DNA from: Oceanobacillus zhaokaii
Lineage (GTDB): Bacteria; Bacillota; Bacilli; Bacillales; Amphibacillaceae
Direction: 5' to 3'
Assembly (NCBI RefSeq): GCF_003352005.1
Contig: NZ_CP024848.1
Coordinates: 505,001-569,000 of the forward strand
Length of the DNA: 64,000 bases
Below, one piece after another: positions 1-8,347 of the stretch. How positions within the stretch are numbered: position 1 is the stretch's first letter; every line of letters starts with the position of its first letter. The notes under the pieces are model-generated. The model was given only the letters and a program-made list of their open reading frames with translations. It was not told the origin of the DNA and ran no database searches. Position numbers and translations under genes: made by a program.

Positions 1-1009
1 TAAAATATTCTTCCAGCGTGATTCCTTGATCCATGATTTCTTTAGCTGCTTTTTCACCGACATAGCGCAAGTGCCATGGTTCGAATTGATACTCAGTAAT
101 TTCTTCTTTTCCTTCAGGATAACGAATAATAAATCCAAATTCTGCTGCATGATCTTTTACCCATTTACCTTCTTCGGTATCACCAAAGTCAGTATCCAAA
201 AGGTAATTCACATCTACACTTGTAACATCCATTGCTAGGCCTGATTGATGCTCACTTTCTCCTGGGCGAGCACTGAATTTATTCGCAGCTTCCTCGCCAT
301 TAGCACTTACATAGTTGGCGAATAGTGACACTTGAGTATCATAGCCCCGGAAACCAGATTGAGCGTATAGCTCTATCCCAGCATCGTCCGCAGCTTGAAA
401 TAAGTCTTCTAATGCTCGTGCAGCTACTTCACGCATTTGTTTCTTTGGTAATTCTTCCGTAAATGGGAAGCGGACATTCGGTACAACAAGATCTTCCGGC
501 TCATAATCAGCTGGCAATGCATGTTCTTTATTGATTAATGCAAGCTGATCATATGGGTTTGCAATTACCGGTGTACCAGTTTCAGTTGAAACTGGTTCAG
601 CAACGAGTGGAAGTCCGGACCCGGCCTCTATTTTTCCCCCCTTCGCTAGTGAATCCGTTAGTACTTGCTGTGTTTCTTCATTATAGATACCTAAAGCCAT
701 TAGATTTTTATGCTGTAATTGAAAGTCTGTTACTGCCCATGTTGTTGCTTCATCAAAAGTTCCGTTAACGCTAATATCGTAACCGAGCTCATTTAAACTT
801 TCTTGCAGCAACTCGACCTGATCTCCCTGATCTTTCTTCTGAAGTTCACCATTTGGGATTGTTGCTGTATCTTCTTGATTTTCATTTGCATCAGCAGGTG
901 CTTCTGCACTGTCTTCTTCATTTTCGTTAGTATTTTCTGTTGAACATGCAAAGAGAATGGATAATAGCATGAACAAGCTAAAAAGTGTAATTCGTTTTTT
1001 CTTAAACAT
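1..1009 (-). CDS. D-alanyl-D-alanine carboxypeptidase lipoprotein, VanY/M15B family (partial, 3' end outside window)
   Basis: This zinc peptidase would trim the terminal D-Ala from peptidoglycan stem peptides outside the membrane. Reading back from the ATG at 1009 (AAGGAG nine bases upstream) gives 336 codons with no stop, so the C-terminus lies beyond base 1. The N-terminus is a signal peptide with a lipobox ending in Cys22, so the protein is probably a lipoprotein. An acidic linker and a peptidoglycan-binding-like segment (about residues 60-115) follow. The M15 domain carries the zinc-ligand motifs His254-x6-Asp261 (EHQSGLAMD) and His313 (EPWH). The layout resembles B. subtilis YodJ/VanY-type enzymes. 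The family assignment is firm; the exact cell-wall role is inferred. Confidence 0.9.
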   Translation of the reverse strand, partial: MFKKKRITLFSLFMLLSILFACSTENTNENEEDSAEAPADANENQEDTATIPNGELQKKDQGDQVELLQESLNELGYDISVNGTFDEATTWAVTDFQLQHKNLMALGIYNEETQQVLTDSLAKGGKIEAGSGLPLVAEPVSTETGTPVIANPYDQLALINKEHALPADYEPEDLVVPNVRFPFTEELPKKQMREVAARALEDLFQAADDAGIELYAQSGFRGYDTQVSLFANYVSANGEEAANKFSARPGESEHQSGLAMDVTSVDVNYLLDTDFGDTEEGKWVKDHAAEFGFIIRYPEGKEEITEYQFEPWHLRYVGEKAAKEIMDQGITLEEYF

Positions 1010-1238
1010 GATGAATAACTCCTTATGCATCTCATAATATAATACTACTAATCTATTCGACTGAAATCGAATGTAGCAAGGGTAAGCCGTAACTATTTTC
1101 TCATAGATTCTATTCGCAGCGCAATAGAAATAAAATATTACAGTAATTCTCAAGAAGAGCGAAGTTTAGATTTCTTTCTGTTATTCTATAGTAAGAATAC
1201 ACAGATAATAATTTCTCGCCTAAAAGGAGGAGCCGCGT

Positions 1239-1355
1239 GTGACCATAGTTGCGTTTGTGCTCGGTCTACTTGGTTTTATTTATGCTTTAGATAATCAATC
1301 AAAGCTAAAGAAACTGGTGGAGCGTGTGGAAGAATTAGAAGGGAAAGAACGATAA
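1239..1355 (+). CDS. small membrane protein, 38 aa, unknown function
   Basis: A short reading frame starts at GTG 1239, eight bases after a strong AAAAGGAGG ribosome site (1222-1230), and stops at 1355. The first half is one hydrophobic segment (IVAFVLGLLGFIYAL) and the second half is a charged, heptad-like helix rich in Lys and Glu. It therefore looks like a single-pass membrane peptide with a short coiled-coil tail. It lies 25 bases before the serine hydrolase and may share its transcript. The ribosome site and the membrane-plus-helix design support a real gene, but I recognise no named family. Confidence 0.6.
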   Translation: MTIVAFVLGLLGFIYALDNQSKLKKLVERVEELEGKER

Positions 1356-1380
1356 TTGAAGTCGTAGAAAGGGTGAGTTT

Positions 1381-2406
1381 ATGGACAAAAAATTAGAGGA
1401 ATCAATAAAGTCATTAGTGGAAAGGAATTCATTCTCGGGAGTAGTATTAGTGAAGAATAGTAAGGAAATAATACATCAATCTGCTTATGGTTACTCGAAT
1501 CGATCCGAAGCACTAAAAAATATGATAGATACCAGATTTGGCATTGCTTCAGGGTGCAAGTTATTTACTGCAGTCGGGATTTTAATGTTAGTTGAAAGTG
1601 GGAAACTAACTTATGAAACATACTTAAGGGATTGTTTAGCTATTCCTTTCCCGCACTTAGATGAGCATATTACCATTCATCAATTATTAACACATACATC
1701 AGGAATCCCTGATTATTTTGATGAAGCGGTAATGGATAATTTTGAGGAGCTTTGGGACGATTTGCCAATGTACAAGATGAATAGAGTCAAAGATTTCCTG
1801 CCGATGTTTCAAAATCGAGAAATGATGTTCCCCCCGGGTGGCAGATTTCATTATAATAATGCGGGCTATATTGTTTTAGGCTTAATTATCGAACAAGCTA
1901 CAGGAATGTCATTTACAGATTACATTGAAAAACACATCTTTCAAAAAATCGGGATGCTTAAATCGGGATATTTCTCGATGGATCAATTGCCAAAAAATAC
2001 TGCTCTTGGGTATATTAAAACCGATGAAAGTTGGAAAACGAATATTTACTCTGTACCAGTAAAAGGTGGTCCAGATGGTGGTGCTTTTGTCAGCGCAGCC
2101 GACATGATTCACTTCTGGGAAGCATTGTTTTCAAATCAATTTTTATCTGAAAAGATGAACCGTATCCTGTTAACCCCTCATGTTAAAAGTGAAGATAATA
2201 CGTATTATGGTTACGGTATTTGGATTGATAAGGTAGATGATGAGATATTGAAATATCATGTGATGGGTTATGATCCTGGGGTTAGTTTTCATTCTGCAGT
2301 ATATCCCGAAAGTGAAATTAAGCTAGCTATATTATCAAACAAAAGTAGTGGTGCTTATGATTTGATGGAAGTGATTGAAGAATCACTATTAAGTGAAAAT
2401 AAATAA
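1381..2406 (+). CDS. serine hydrolase, beta-lactamase/class C penicillin-binding protein-like family
   Basis: This 341-residue protein has the active-site layout of class C beta-lactamase-like esterases and D-peptidases. The nucleophile motif SxxK is Ser57-Gly-Cys-Lys60, the YxN motif is Tyr158-Asn-Asn160, and the family sequence QLLTHTSGIPDY lies near residues 101-112. A C-terminal HVMGYDPG stretch sits where the third (KTG/HTG-like) motif is expected. I see no signal peptide, so it is probably cytoplasmic. The substrate cannot be read from sequence; members include esterases, peptidases and PBP-like proteins. The start at 1381 follows a weak AAAGGGTGAG site, and the gene ends at a hairpin shared with convergent pepT. 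Confidence 0.85.
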   Translation: MDKKLEESIKSLVERNSFSGVVLVKNSKEIIHQSAYGYSNRSEALKNMIDTRFGIASGCKLFTAVGILMLVESGKLTYETYLRDCLAIPFPHLDEHITIHQLLTHTSGIPDYFDEAVMDNFEELWDDLPMYKMNRVKDFLPMFQNREMMFPPGGRFHYNNAGYIVLGLIIEQATGMSFTDYIEKHIFQKIGMLKSGYFSMDQLPKNTALGYIKTDESWKTNIYSVPVKGGPDGGAFVSAADMIHFWEALFSNQFLSEKMNRILLTPHVKSEDNTYYGYGIWIDKVDDEILKYHVMGYDPGVSFHSAVYPESEIKLAILSNKSSGAYDLMEVIEESLLSENK

Positions 2407-2435
2407 GTCCGATTCCAAAATAGAATCGGACTTTC
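2404..2435. terminator. bidirectional intrinsic terminator between serine hydrolase and pepT
   Basis: The arms AGTCCGATTC (2406-2415) and GAATCGGACT (2423-2432) form a 10-bp stem with a 7-base loop. The short intergenic gap between two convergent genes holds only this element. Confidence 0.75.
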
Positions 2436-2439
2436 ATTA

Positions 2440-3669
2440 TTATTTCTTAGCAAACAAGCGACAAATCTCAACAATCACTTTTGCAGCTTTCTCCATCGTT
2501 TCAACGGAAACATACTCGAATTTACCATGGAAGTTCTCTCCACCAGCAAATATATTCGGTGTTGGAAGTCCCATGAATGATAATTGCGAGCCATCCGTGC
2601 CGCCACGGATTGGCTCAATGATTGGTTCAATGTCTAAATTCTTCATTGCTTCGCTTGCAATATCGACAATTTCCATCACCGGCTCGATCTTTTCACGCAT
2701 GTTGTAGTACTGATCGCTTAATTCAAGCTCAACATTTGCCTCCCCATATTTTCCCTTCATTTCATTGACATATTTCTCTAATGTTGCTTTTCTGGCTTCA
2801 AAGCTGTCTCTGTCATGATCACGAATAATGTAATATACTTGTGTTTTTTCTACTTCACCATGAATGGAAATAAGATGGTAGAAGCCTTCATGTCCTTCTG
2901 TATGTTCTGGTGCTTCTTGTTCCGGGAACTTTCCAATAAATTCTGTAGCAAGCTTGCCGGCGTTAATCATTTTATTCTTCGCTGTTCCAGGATGAACACT
3001 GCTTCCTTTAAATGTTACTTTTGCTGCTGCAGCATTAAAGCTTTCGTATTGTAATTCTCCAAGTGGACCACCATCCATTGTGTAAGCGAAAGTTGCATCG
3101 AAACGCTCCACATCGAATTTATGTGGCCCACGGCCGATTTCCTCATCAGGAGTAAACGCGACACGAATACGTCCGTGTTCGATTTCCGGATTCTGGATTA
3201 AGTAATTCATCGCTGTCATAATTTCTGTGATACCTGCTTTATCATCGGCACCGAGCAATGTTGTCCCATCTGTAGTAATTAAAGTTTGCCCTTTATAGCT
3301 TGGAAGCTCTGGGAAATCCTTGGCAGATAATACAATATTCAATTTTTCATTAAGTGTAAGATCATTTCCATCAAAGTTTTCCACAATTTGCGGATTGACA
3401 TTTTTCCCTGTGAAATCTGTTGCCGTATCCACATGTGCTAAAAAGCCAATCGTTGGAATTTCTTTGTCTGTATTTGCAGGAAGGGTTGCCATTAAATAGC
3501 CGTTTTCATCAAGCTCCACATCCTCCATGCCAATTTCTTTTAATTCTTCTACAAGTACATGAAGCAGATCAAATTGTCCCGGAGTAGAAGGGGTTGTATT
3601 CGAATCTTCATTTGATTGTGTATCAATTTTTGCATATGTAGTAAAGCGCTTAATTAGTTCCTCTTTCAT
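2440..3669 (-). CDS. pepT: peptidase T (tripeptide aminopeptidase, M20B)
   Basis: PepT is a cytoplasmic di-zinc aminopeptidase that releases the N-terminal residue of tripeptides. The 409-residue length is normal for the family. The metal-site and catalytic motifs are visible in order: His79-x-Asp81 (AHVDTA), GADDKAG near residue 141, the general-base region PDEEIG near 173, MDGG, and the C-terminal [11 protein letters not shown]. The start at 3669 has a GAGCGAA-like site upstream. The gene is single and faces the serine hydrolase across a shared terminator. The assignment is very secure. Confidence 0.97.
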   Translation of the reverse strand: MKEELIKRFTTYAKIDTQSNEDSNTTPSTPGQFDLLHVLVEELKEIGMEDVELDENGYLMATLPANTDKEIPTIGFLAHVDTATDFTGKNVNPQIVENFDGNDLTLNEKLNIVLSAKDFPELPSYKGQTLITTDGTTLLGADDKAGITEIMTAMNYLIQNPEIEHGRIRVAFTPDEEIGRGPHKFDVERFDATFAYTMDGGPLGELQYESFNAAAAKVTFKGSSVHPGTAKNKMINAGKLATEFIGKFPEQEAPEHTEGHEGFYHLISIHGEVEKTQVYYIIRDHDRDSFEARKATLEKYVNEMKGKYGEANVELELSDQYYNMREKIEPVMEIVDIASEAMKNLDIEPIIEPIRGGTDGSQLSFMGLPTPNIFAGGENFHGKFEYVSVETMEKAAKVIVEICRLFAKK

Positions 3670-3788
3670 TAGGTTATTCGCTCCTTCATTTGATATAATT
3701 GTATATTATCATACACGGCAGGGTTCACGAAATAAATTAAGAAGGATAATCCAGCTTTTTCACGAATAAATTATGAATATGAATTGGA

Positions 3789-4298
3789 ATGATGGCAATG
3801 ATTAGACAAGCATTACGAAGCGATGCAGAAGATTTAGCCGCATTGATCGGGCAAGTAGAAAGAGAAAGTCCCTATATGCTTTACGGAGCAGGAGAAAGGG
3901 AGATCTCGGCAGAAAAACAAGCGCAGATGATTGAAATATTAACAAAGAAGAGTAATTCAGAAATACTAGTATCAGTTGAAGATAATAAATTGGTCGGTTA
4001 TCTTTTTGCGATTGGCGGGAATACGATTAAAAATAAGCATTGTGCTTACATAGTAATCGGTATTTCAGCGGAAAATCGGGGAAGAGGTATTGGTACACGG
4101 TTATTTGAGGGACTAGAGAAATGGGCATTAAACAGTGGAATTCATAGATTAGAACTCACCGTTATTACAGAAAATATTGCAGGAATAAAGTTATACGAAA
4201 AGGCAGGCTTCAAGATTGAGGGAATAAAACAAGATTCACTATTTATGGATGGTAGATTTGTAGATGAATATTATATGAGCAAAATACTGGAGGGGTAA
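3789..4298 (+). CDS. GNAT-family N-acetyltransferase
   Basis: This 169-residue protein has one GNAT domain that would transfer an acetyl group from acetyl-CoA to an amine. The acetyl-CoA loop reads ENRGRGIGTRLFEGL (about residues 98-112), followed by the typical C-terminal LTVITENIAGIKLYEKAGFKIEG block. It resembles the PhnO/RimI-like group; the substrate is unknown. ATGs at 3789, 3792 and 3798 all fit and none has a strong ribosome site. Its stop is two bases before the sulfurtransferase ATG, so the two are probably co-translated. Confidence 0.85.
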   Translation: MMAMIRQALRSDAEDLAALIGQVERESPYMLYGAGEREISAEKQAQMIEILTKKSNSEILVSVEDNKLVGYLFAIGGNTIKNKHCAYIVIGISAENRGRGIGTRLFEGLEKWALNSGIHRLELTVITENIAGIKLYEKAGFKIEGIKQDSLFMDGRFVDEYYMSKILEG

Positions 4299-4300
4299 TC

Positions 4301-5143
4301 ATGTCTAATTTAATTAGTGTGGAACGATTGAAGAAGAGACTTGAGAACAATCTTGATAATACCGTAATTGTTGATGTTAGATTCCAATTAGATAATCCCG
4401 ATGCAGGAAGAAAAATGTATTTGGAAAGTCATCTTCCAGGTGCGGTCTACCTAGATTTAAATCGTGATTTATCCGGAAGGGCAGAGAAGCATGGCGGTGC
4501 CCATCCACTTCCAAACAGGGAGACTTTTACTGCAAAAATGGGCAATATCGGGATTGATGAAAATACAACTGTTGTGATTTATGACCAAGGAAATGGGATG
4601 TTTGCTGCTAGACTGTGGTGGCTGCTTGAAAATAGTGGACATGACAAGGTTTATCTCCTTGAGGGAGGATATAAGCGCTGGGTTGAAGATGGAAATGACG
4701 TTACGAAGGAAATCTCCAGATTGCAGCGGAAAAAGTTTAAGCCAAAATACCGTAATGATCAAACAGTAACGATGGAAGAAGTAAAAGAAAAGACGGAGAA
4801 TCAAACAGCTATATTAATCGACTCCCGTGCAAAAGAACGTTACTTAGGTGAAATCGAGACTTTATATAGTAAGGCAGGACATATCCCAGGGGCGAAGAAT
4901 TATTTTTGGAAAGGGGTACTTGCAGGAGAAGGTGTATGGAAAAAAGGGAAAGAGCTTGAGCAGCACTTTGCTGCCTTACCAAAAGATGAGGAAATTATTG
5001 TCTCCTGTGGTTCAGGAGTATCAGCATGTCCGAATATCCTTGCATTAAAAGCTGCTGGCTATACGAATGTGAAACTATATCCAGGAAGCTTTAGTGACTG
5101 GATCTCTTATGACAAAAATGACATAGAATTGGATGAAAGCTAA
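4301..5143 (+). CDS. sulfurtransferase with two rhodanese domains (3-mercaptopyruvate/thiosulfate type)
   Basis: The enzyme moves sulfane sulfur from 3-mercaptopyruvate or thiosulfate to an acceptor. At 280 residues it has the usual tandem layout, with an inactive N-terminal rhodanese domain (about 1-140) and a catalytic C-terminal domain (about 150-280). The active loop is Cys236-Gly-Ser-Gly-Val-Ser-Ala. The CGSGVxA form is typical of 3-mercaptopyruvate sulfurtransferases rather than the CRKGVTA of classical rhodaneses, so that substrate is more likely. The ATG at 4301 has GGAGGGG just upstream. The 3' end of this gene recurs in front of the second tag copy (about 5750-5785). Confidence 0.9.
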   Translation: MSNLISVERLKKRLENNLDNTVIVDVRFQLDNPDAGRKMYLESHLPGAVYLDLNRDLSGRAEKHGGAHPLPNRETFTAKMGNIGIDENTTVVIYDQGNGMFAARLWWLLENSGHDKVYLLEGGYKRWVEDGNDVTKEISRLQRKKFKPKYRNDQTVTMEEVKEKTENQTAILIDSRAKERYLGEIETLYSKAGHIPGAKNYFWKGVLAGEGVWKKGKELEQHFAALPKDEEIIVSCGSGVSACPNILALKAAGYTNVKLYPGSFSDWISYDKNDIELDES

Positions 5144-6340
5144 GATGGAACGGAAGCGATGTGCATGGGTTACAACAGACCCAATTTATTTGGAGTATCA
5201 TGATAAAGAATGGGGCGTTCCTCTTCATGACGATCGGAAATTATTCGAAATGCTTACGCTTGAAGGAGCGCAAGCAGGTTTAAGTTGGATTACAATTCTT
5301 AAACGCAGGGAGAATTACCGAGAAGCATTTGATAATTTTGACCCAGAAGTAATAATGAACTATGACGAGGCAAAAGTAGAGGAGTTAAGGCAAAACGAAG
5401 GGATTATTAGAAACAAGCTAAAAATTAATTCTGTTATTACAAATGCAAAAGCATTCTTGAAAGTAAAAGCACAATTTGGCACATTTGACGCGTATATCTG
5501 GCAGTTTGTTGATGGCAGGCCAATTATTAATCAATGGGAAGAACATGGGCAAGTGCCAGCATCTACTGAAGAGTCAGAGCGAATGAGTAATGATTTAAAG
5601 AAACGGGGATTCAAATTTGTCGGTCCTACGATCTGCTATGCATTTATGCAAGCGACGGGAATGGTGAATGACCATACAAAGGATTGTTTTAGGTACTCTA
5701 AGCATATGGAATGAATAATGGGCCTCCCGATAAACGGTAGGGTAGAGTTCCTTTGATAAAAAAGACATAGAATTGGATGAGAGCTAAGATGGAACAAAAA
5801 CGATGTGAGTGGGTTACAACAGACTCAATTTATTTGGATTATCACGACGAGGAATGGGGTGTCCCTCTTCATGACGATCATAAATTATTCGAAATGCTTT
5901 CGCTTGGAGGAGCACAAGCAGGTTTAAGCTGGATTACAATCCTTAAACGCAGGGAGAATTACAGGGAAGCATTTGATAATTTTGATCCGGAAATCATTAT
6001 GAACTATGATGAGCCGAAAGTAGAGGAATTAAGGCAAAACGAAGGCATTATTAGAAATAAGCTAAAAATCAATTCCGTTATCTCTAATTCAAAAGCATTC
6101 TTGAATGTGCAAGCAGAATTCGGCACATTTGACGCGTATATCTGGCAGTTTGTTGATGGCAAGCCAATTATCAATCATTGGGAGGAAAGTAGGCAGATCC
6201 CTGTGTCTACACCAGAATCGGAGCGGATGAGTAAAGATCTAAAAAAACGCGGCTTTAAATTTGTCGGACCAACGATTTGCTATGCATTTATGCAAGCGAC
6301 AGGAATGGTAAATGATCATACGAAGGGTTGTTTTAGACAT
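5111..6340 (+). repeat. tandem gene duplication covering the sulfurtransferase 3' end and tag
   Basis: Two direct copies of about 600 bp lie side by side. Unit 1 runs from about 5111, inside the last codons of the sulfurtransferase, to about 5700. Unit 2 runs from about 5750 to about 6340. Both open with GACATAGAATTGGATGA followed by the tag reading frame. The stub of the sulfurtransferase tail before copy 2 shows that the duplication was local and not imported. The junction (5715-5749) is unrelated sequence. Confidence 0.85.
5145..5714 (+). CDS. tag: DNA-3-methyladenine glycosylase I, copy 1
   Basis: Tag excises 3-methyladenine from alkylated DNA in base-excision repair. From the ATG at 5145 the protein starts MERKRCAW like the E. 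coli enzyme and is 189 residues long. An in-frame ATG at 5133 would add four residues and overlap the sulfurtransferase stop. The zinc ligands of the family are present: Cys6, His19 (YHDKEWG) and the C-terminal His-x3-Cys of NDHTKDC. Glu40 (LEGAQAG) matches the E. coli Glu38 that contacts the damaged base, and Trp48 is kept. This copy looks fully functional and is coupled to the sulfurtransferase. Confidence 0.95.
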   Translation: MERKRCAWVTTDPIYLEYHDKEWGVPLHDDRKLFEMLTLEGAQAGLSWITILKRRENYREAFDNFDPEVIMNYDEAKVEELRQNEGIIRNKLKINSVITNAKAFLKVKAQFGTFDAYIWQFVDGRPIINQWEEHGQVPASTEESERMSNDLKKRGFKFVGPTICYAFMQATGMVNDHTKDCFRYSKHME

Positions 6341-6379
6341 CCTGATCATGTGAAAAATGGGACCTTCGATTTAAAATAA
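5789..6379 (+). CDS. DNA-3-methyladenine glycosylase I-like paralog, copy 2 (recognition glutamate lost)
   Basis: This is a tandem paralog of the preceding gene, 196 residues from ATG 5789 (an in-frame ATG at 5777 also exists) and similar to copy 1 along its whole length. The zinc-site residues Cys6, His19 and the C-terminal His-x3-Cys (NDHTKGC) remain, as does Trp48. The conserved LEGAQAG has become LGGAQAG, a GAA to GGA change at residue 40, so the glutamate that contacts 3-methyladenine in E. coli Tag is replaced by Gly. The C-terminus is a few residues longer. It may have reduced or altered specificity, or be on the way to decay, but the frame is intact. Confidence 0.88.
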   Translation: MEQKRCEWVTTDSIYLDYHDEEWGVPLHDDHKLFEMLSLGGAQAGLSWITILKRRENYREAFDNFDPEIIMNYDEPKVEELRQNEGIIRNKLKINSVISNSKAFLNVQAEFGTFDAYIWQFVDGKPIINHWEESRQIPVSTPESERMSKDLKKRGFKFVGPTICYAFMQATGMVNDHTKGCFRHPDHVKNGTFDLK

Positions 6380-6439
6380 TGAGAATAGAGTCTTACCTGT
6401 GTTCAGTTACTGAGGTGAAACAACTAACTAAAATACTAT

Positions 6440-6476
6440 AAAAGGTGCAAATTAATACGATCTGTACCTTTTTTTG
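6440..6476 (+). terminator. intrinsic terminator after the tag pair
   Basis: The arms AAGGTGCA and TGTACCTT pair with one mismatch across a loop and are followed by seven T residues (6469-6475). It closes the acetyltransferase-sulfurtransferase-tag-tag unit. Confidence 0.7.
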
Positions 6477-6592
6477 TATAATCACTTAAACTGATTATTT
6501 TAAAAAATATGTTTCTCTATAATTTTCTTTATTGGTATCTAACTGAACCAGCCAATTGTTTCTGGCAGGTTACTTAAAAAGGGGATAATGAA

Positions 6593-6904
6593 ATGATATT
6601 GGAAGCTGTTATGCTACATGTTAAGAAAGGTATGGGAGCTGAATATGAGGAAGCGTTTCGTGAAGCATCAGAAATTATTTCATCAATGACAGGTTATGTT
6701 TCACACGAATTACAACGCTGTATAGAATCGGAAGGGAAATATCTACTGTTAGTTAAATGGGAAACATTAGAGGACCATACAGTAGGGTTTAGACAATCAG
6801 AAGAATATCAAGAATGGAAAAAACAATTACATAAATATTATGACCCATTTCCAACAGTGGAACACTTTGAGCAAGTTCATCTTGATGAGGATTATAGTGT
6901 TTGA
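6593..6904 (+). CDS. antibiotic biosynthesis monooxygenase (ABM) domain protein
   Basis: A 103-residue single-domain protein of the dimeric alpha/beta-barrel ABM fold. The pattern is typical: a first strand MILEAVMLHVKKG, a helix with the acidic EYEEAFREA, then SHELQRCIESEGKYLLLVKWETLEDH, FRQSEEYQEWKK and a final HFEQV strand. Family members act as cofactor-free monooxygenases or heme/quinone-related enzymes, and many have no known role. The ATG is well placed behind AAAAGGGGATAATGAA. The next acetyltransferase starts about 30 bases after its stop and probably shares the transcript. Confidence 0.85.
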   Translation: MILEAVMLHVKKGMGAEYEEAFREASEIISSMTGYVSHELQRCIESEGKYLLLVKWETLEDHTVGFRQSEEYQEWKKQLHKYYDPFPTVEHFEQVHLDEDYSV

Positions 6905-6935
6905 AAATGAATTAGAGGGAGTGGTGCAGGATAGT

Positions 6936-7472
6936 ATGGTTGAACTAACATATTTTGAACCGTCGGACTTCAAGCAACTTATCAATTGGATTCATTCACC
7001 TGAGTTCCTGCTTCAATGGGGTGGACCTGAGTTTGTTTACCCTTTGGATGAAAAACAACTAGAAAAATACATTGAAAATGCCAATAGTGATAACTCAGCA
7101 ACGTTGATTTATAAAGTTTTTGAAAAGGAATCAGGGGATGCTATTGGACATATCTCTCTTGGAAGAATTGATAGAAAAAACAAATCTGCAAGAGTAGGAA
7201 AAGTATTAGTAGGTAATAAAGATACAAGAGGTAAGGGAATAGGTCAGCAAATGATTAAGGAACTCCTTAATATTGCATTTAAGGGGCTTCAATTACATCG
7301 AGTTAGTCTCGGAGTTTTTGATTTAAATGTTTCTGCCATCGCTTGTTACGAAAAAGCAGGATTCATAAAAGAGGGGTTGCATAGAGATTCAAGGAAAAAT
7401 GGTGATGAATACTGGAGTTTATGGGAAATGAGCATTTTAGAAGATGAATGGTTGGAAATTCAGAAGGCTTAA
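6936..7472 (+). CDS. GNAT-family N-acetyltransferase (RimJ/RimL-like)
   Basis: A GNAT protein of about 178 residues. The acetyl-CoA motif reads DTRGKGIGQQMIKELL, followed by LHRVSLGVFDLNVSAIACYEKAGFIKEG and a C-terminal DEYWSLWEMSILEDEW, as in RimJ/RimL-type enzymes. The frame is open back to 6840, overlapping the ABM gene, but homologous N-termini begin near MVELTYFEP, so I place the start at ATG 6936. GTG 6921 or 6924, next to AGAGGGA, is an alternative. The substrate is unknown. Confidence 0.82.
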   Translation: MVELTYFEPSDFKQLINWIHSPEFLLQWGGPEFVYPLDEKQLEKYIENANSDNSATLIYKVFEKESGDAIGHISLGRIDRKNKSARVGKVLVGNKDTRGKGIGQQMIKELLNIAFKGLQLHRVSLGVFDLNVSAIACYEKAGFIKEGLHRDSRKNGDEYWSLWEMSILEDEWLEIQKA

Positions 7473-7538
7473 GTCTTATAGTATCAGAAATAAAAGAATA
7501 TCTAATATAGGGGTTCGATCGTAAGGAGTTACTTTATT

Positions 7539-8094
7539 GTGTTAAATGAAAAAACAATTGTTAGACTTATTAAAGAAGATCAATGGATGATGGAAATATT
7601 AGATAGTGCCAAGTCATTGAATTTGTCTGATTGGTGGATTTGTGCTGGATTTATAAGATCAAAGATATGGGATGCTTTACATAATTTTAAAGATAGAACC
7701 CCCCTTCTCGATATTGATGTCATTTATTTTGACCCAACAAATATCGATGAATTAGAAGAAAAGAAGCTCGAACAGAAATTATTAGCGCTTAGACCGGATA
7801 TTCCTTGGTCGGTGAAGAATGAAGCCAGAATGCACCTTAGAAATAATGTCCCTCCTTATCGTTCTTCTGTTGATGCTATCTCAAAGTTCCCAGAAACTGC
7901 AACAGCTTTAGGTGTAAAGTTGGCTGAAGAAAACCATGTTATTTTAACAGCTCCATTTGGAATTAATGATCTAATCAATTTAGAAGTGAAACCAACTCCC
8001 AGAAACTGAGAAACGCTTGGAAATTTACCAAGAAAGAATAAGTAAAAAGAATTGGAAATCTAATTGGGATAATTTAAAGATCTACTACAAATAG
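7539..8094 (+). pseudogene. nucleotidyltransferase family protein (DUF925/NTP_transf_6), frameshifted near the 3' end
   Basis: The first 156 codons (7539-8009, GTG start after AAGGAG) match the DUF925 nucleotidyltransferase-like family. They include WWICAGFIRSKIWD, the metal-binding DIDVIYFD and the conserved WSVKNEARMHLRNN, YRSSVDAISKFPETATALGV and LEVKPTP stretches. The frame stops at 8007, but the +1 frame continues from about 7999 with ETEKRLEIYQERISKKNW and ends at 8094, which is how this family normally finishes. A small indel at about 7997-8003 explains this. The product is either truncated by about 30 residues or inactive. A sequencing error cannot be excluded. Confidence 0.8.
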
Positions 8095-8221
8095 AGTTAG
8101 GCTCACCAGCTCCTCTAAGGTTTGCGCAGTGTATTTTCCAAGCGATTAGCCTGTAAGCATCCATCATCCTAACGTCACACTTTACATCAATCGTTCATTA
8201 TGAGGAAAATAAATAATGGAA

Positions 8222-8250
8222 TAAAAAAGCTCAGAAATTCTGAGCTTTTT
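8222..8250. terminator. bidirectional intrinsic terminator
   Basis: AAAAAGCTCAGAA pairs perfectly with TTCTGAGCTTTTT around a one-base centre, with A and T tracts on either side. It sits in the 253-bp gap between the frameshifted nucleotidyltransferase and the convergent chemoreceptor. Confidence 0.8.
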
Positions 8251-8251
8251 A

Positions 8252-8334
8252 AGTAGATAAGTAAAGTATTATAGCTTTCTTAACATTAAAGTGCACTCAG
8301 GGTGTCACCTAAAGTCTTGATGACAACCTATTCA
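8252..8334 (+). repeat. dispersed repeat family A, degenerate copy
   Basis: The segment has the order of the family seen best at 21252 and 51703: GTAGATAA start, an imperfect A/T-rich hairpin, AAGTGCACT in place of AAGTGCAACT, and a second hairpin GGTGTCA...TGACAACC. It is clearly decayed. The upstream stretch 8118-8150 also contains GCAGTGTATTTTCCAAGCG, which looks like a remnant of repeat family B. Confidence 0.55.
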
Positions 8335-8347
8335 AATCACTTTAAAA

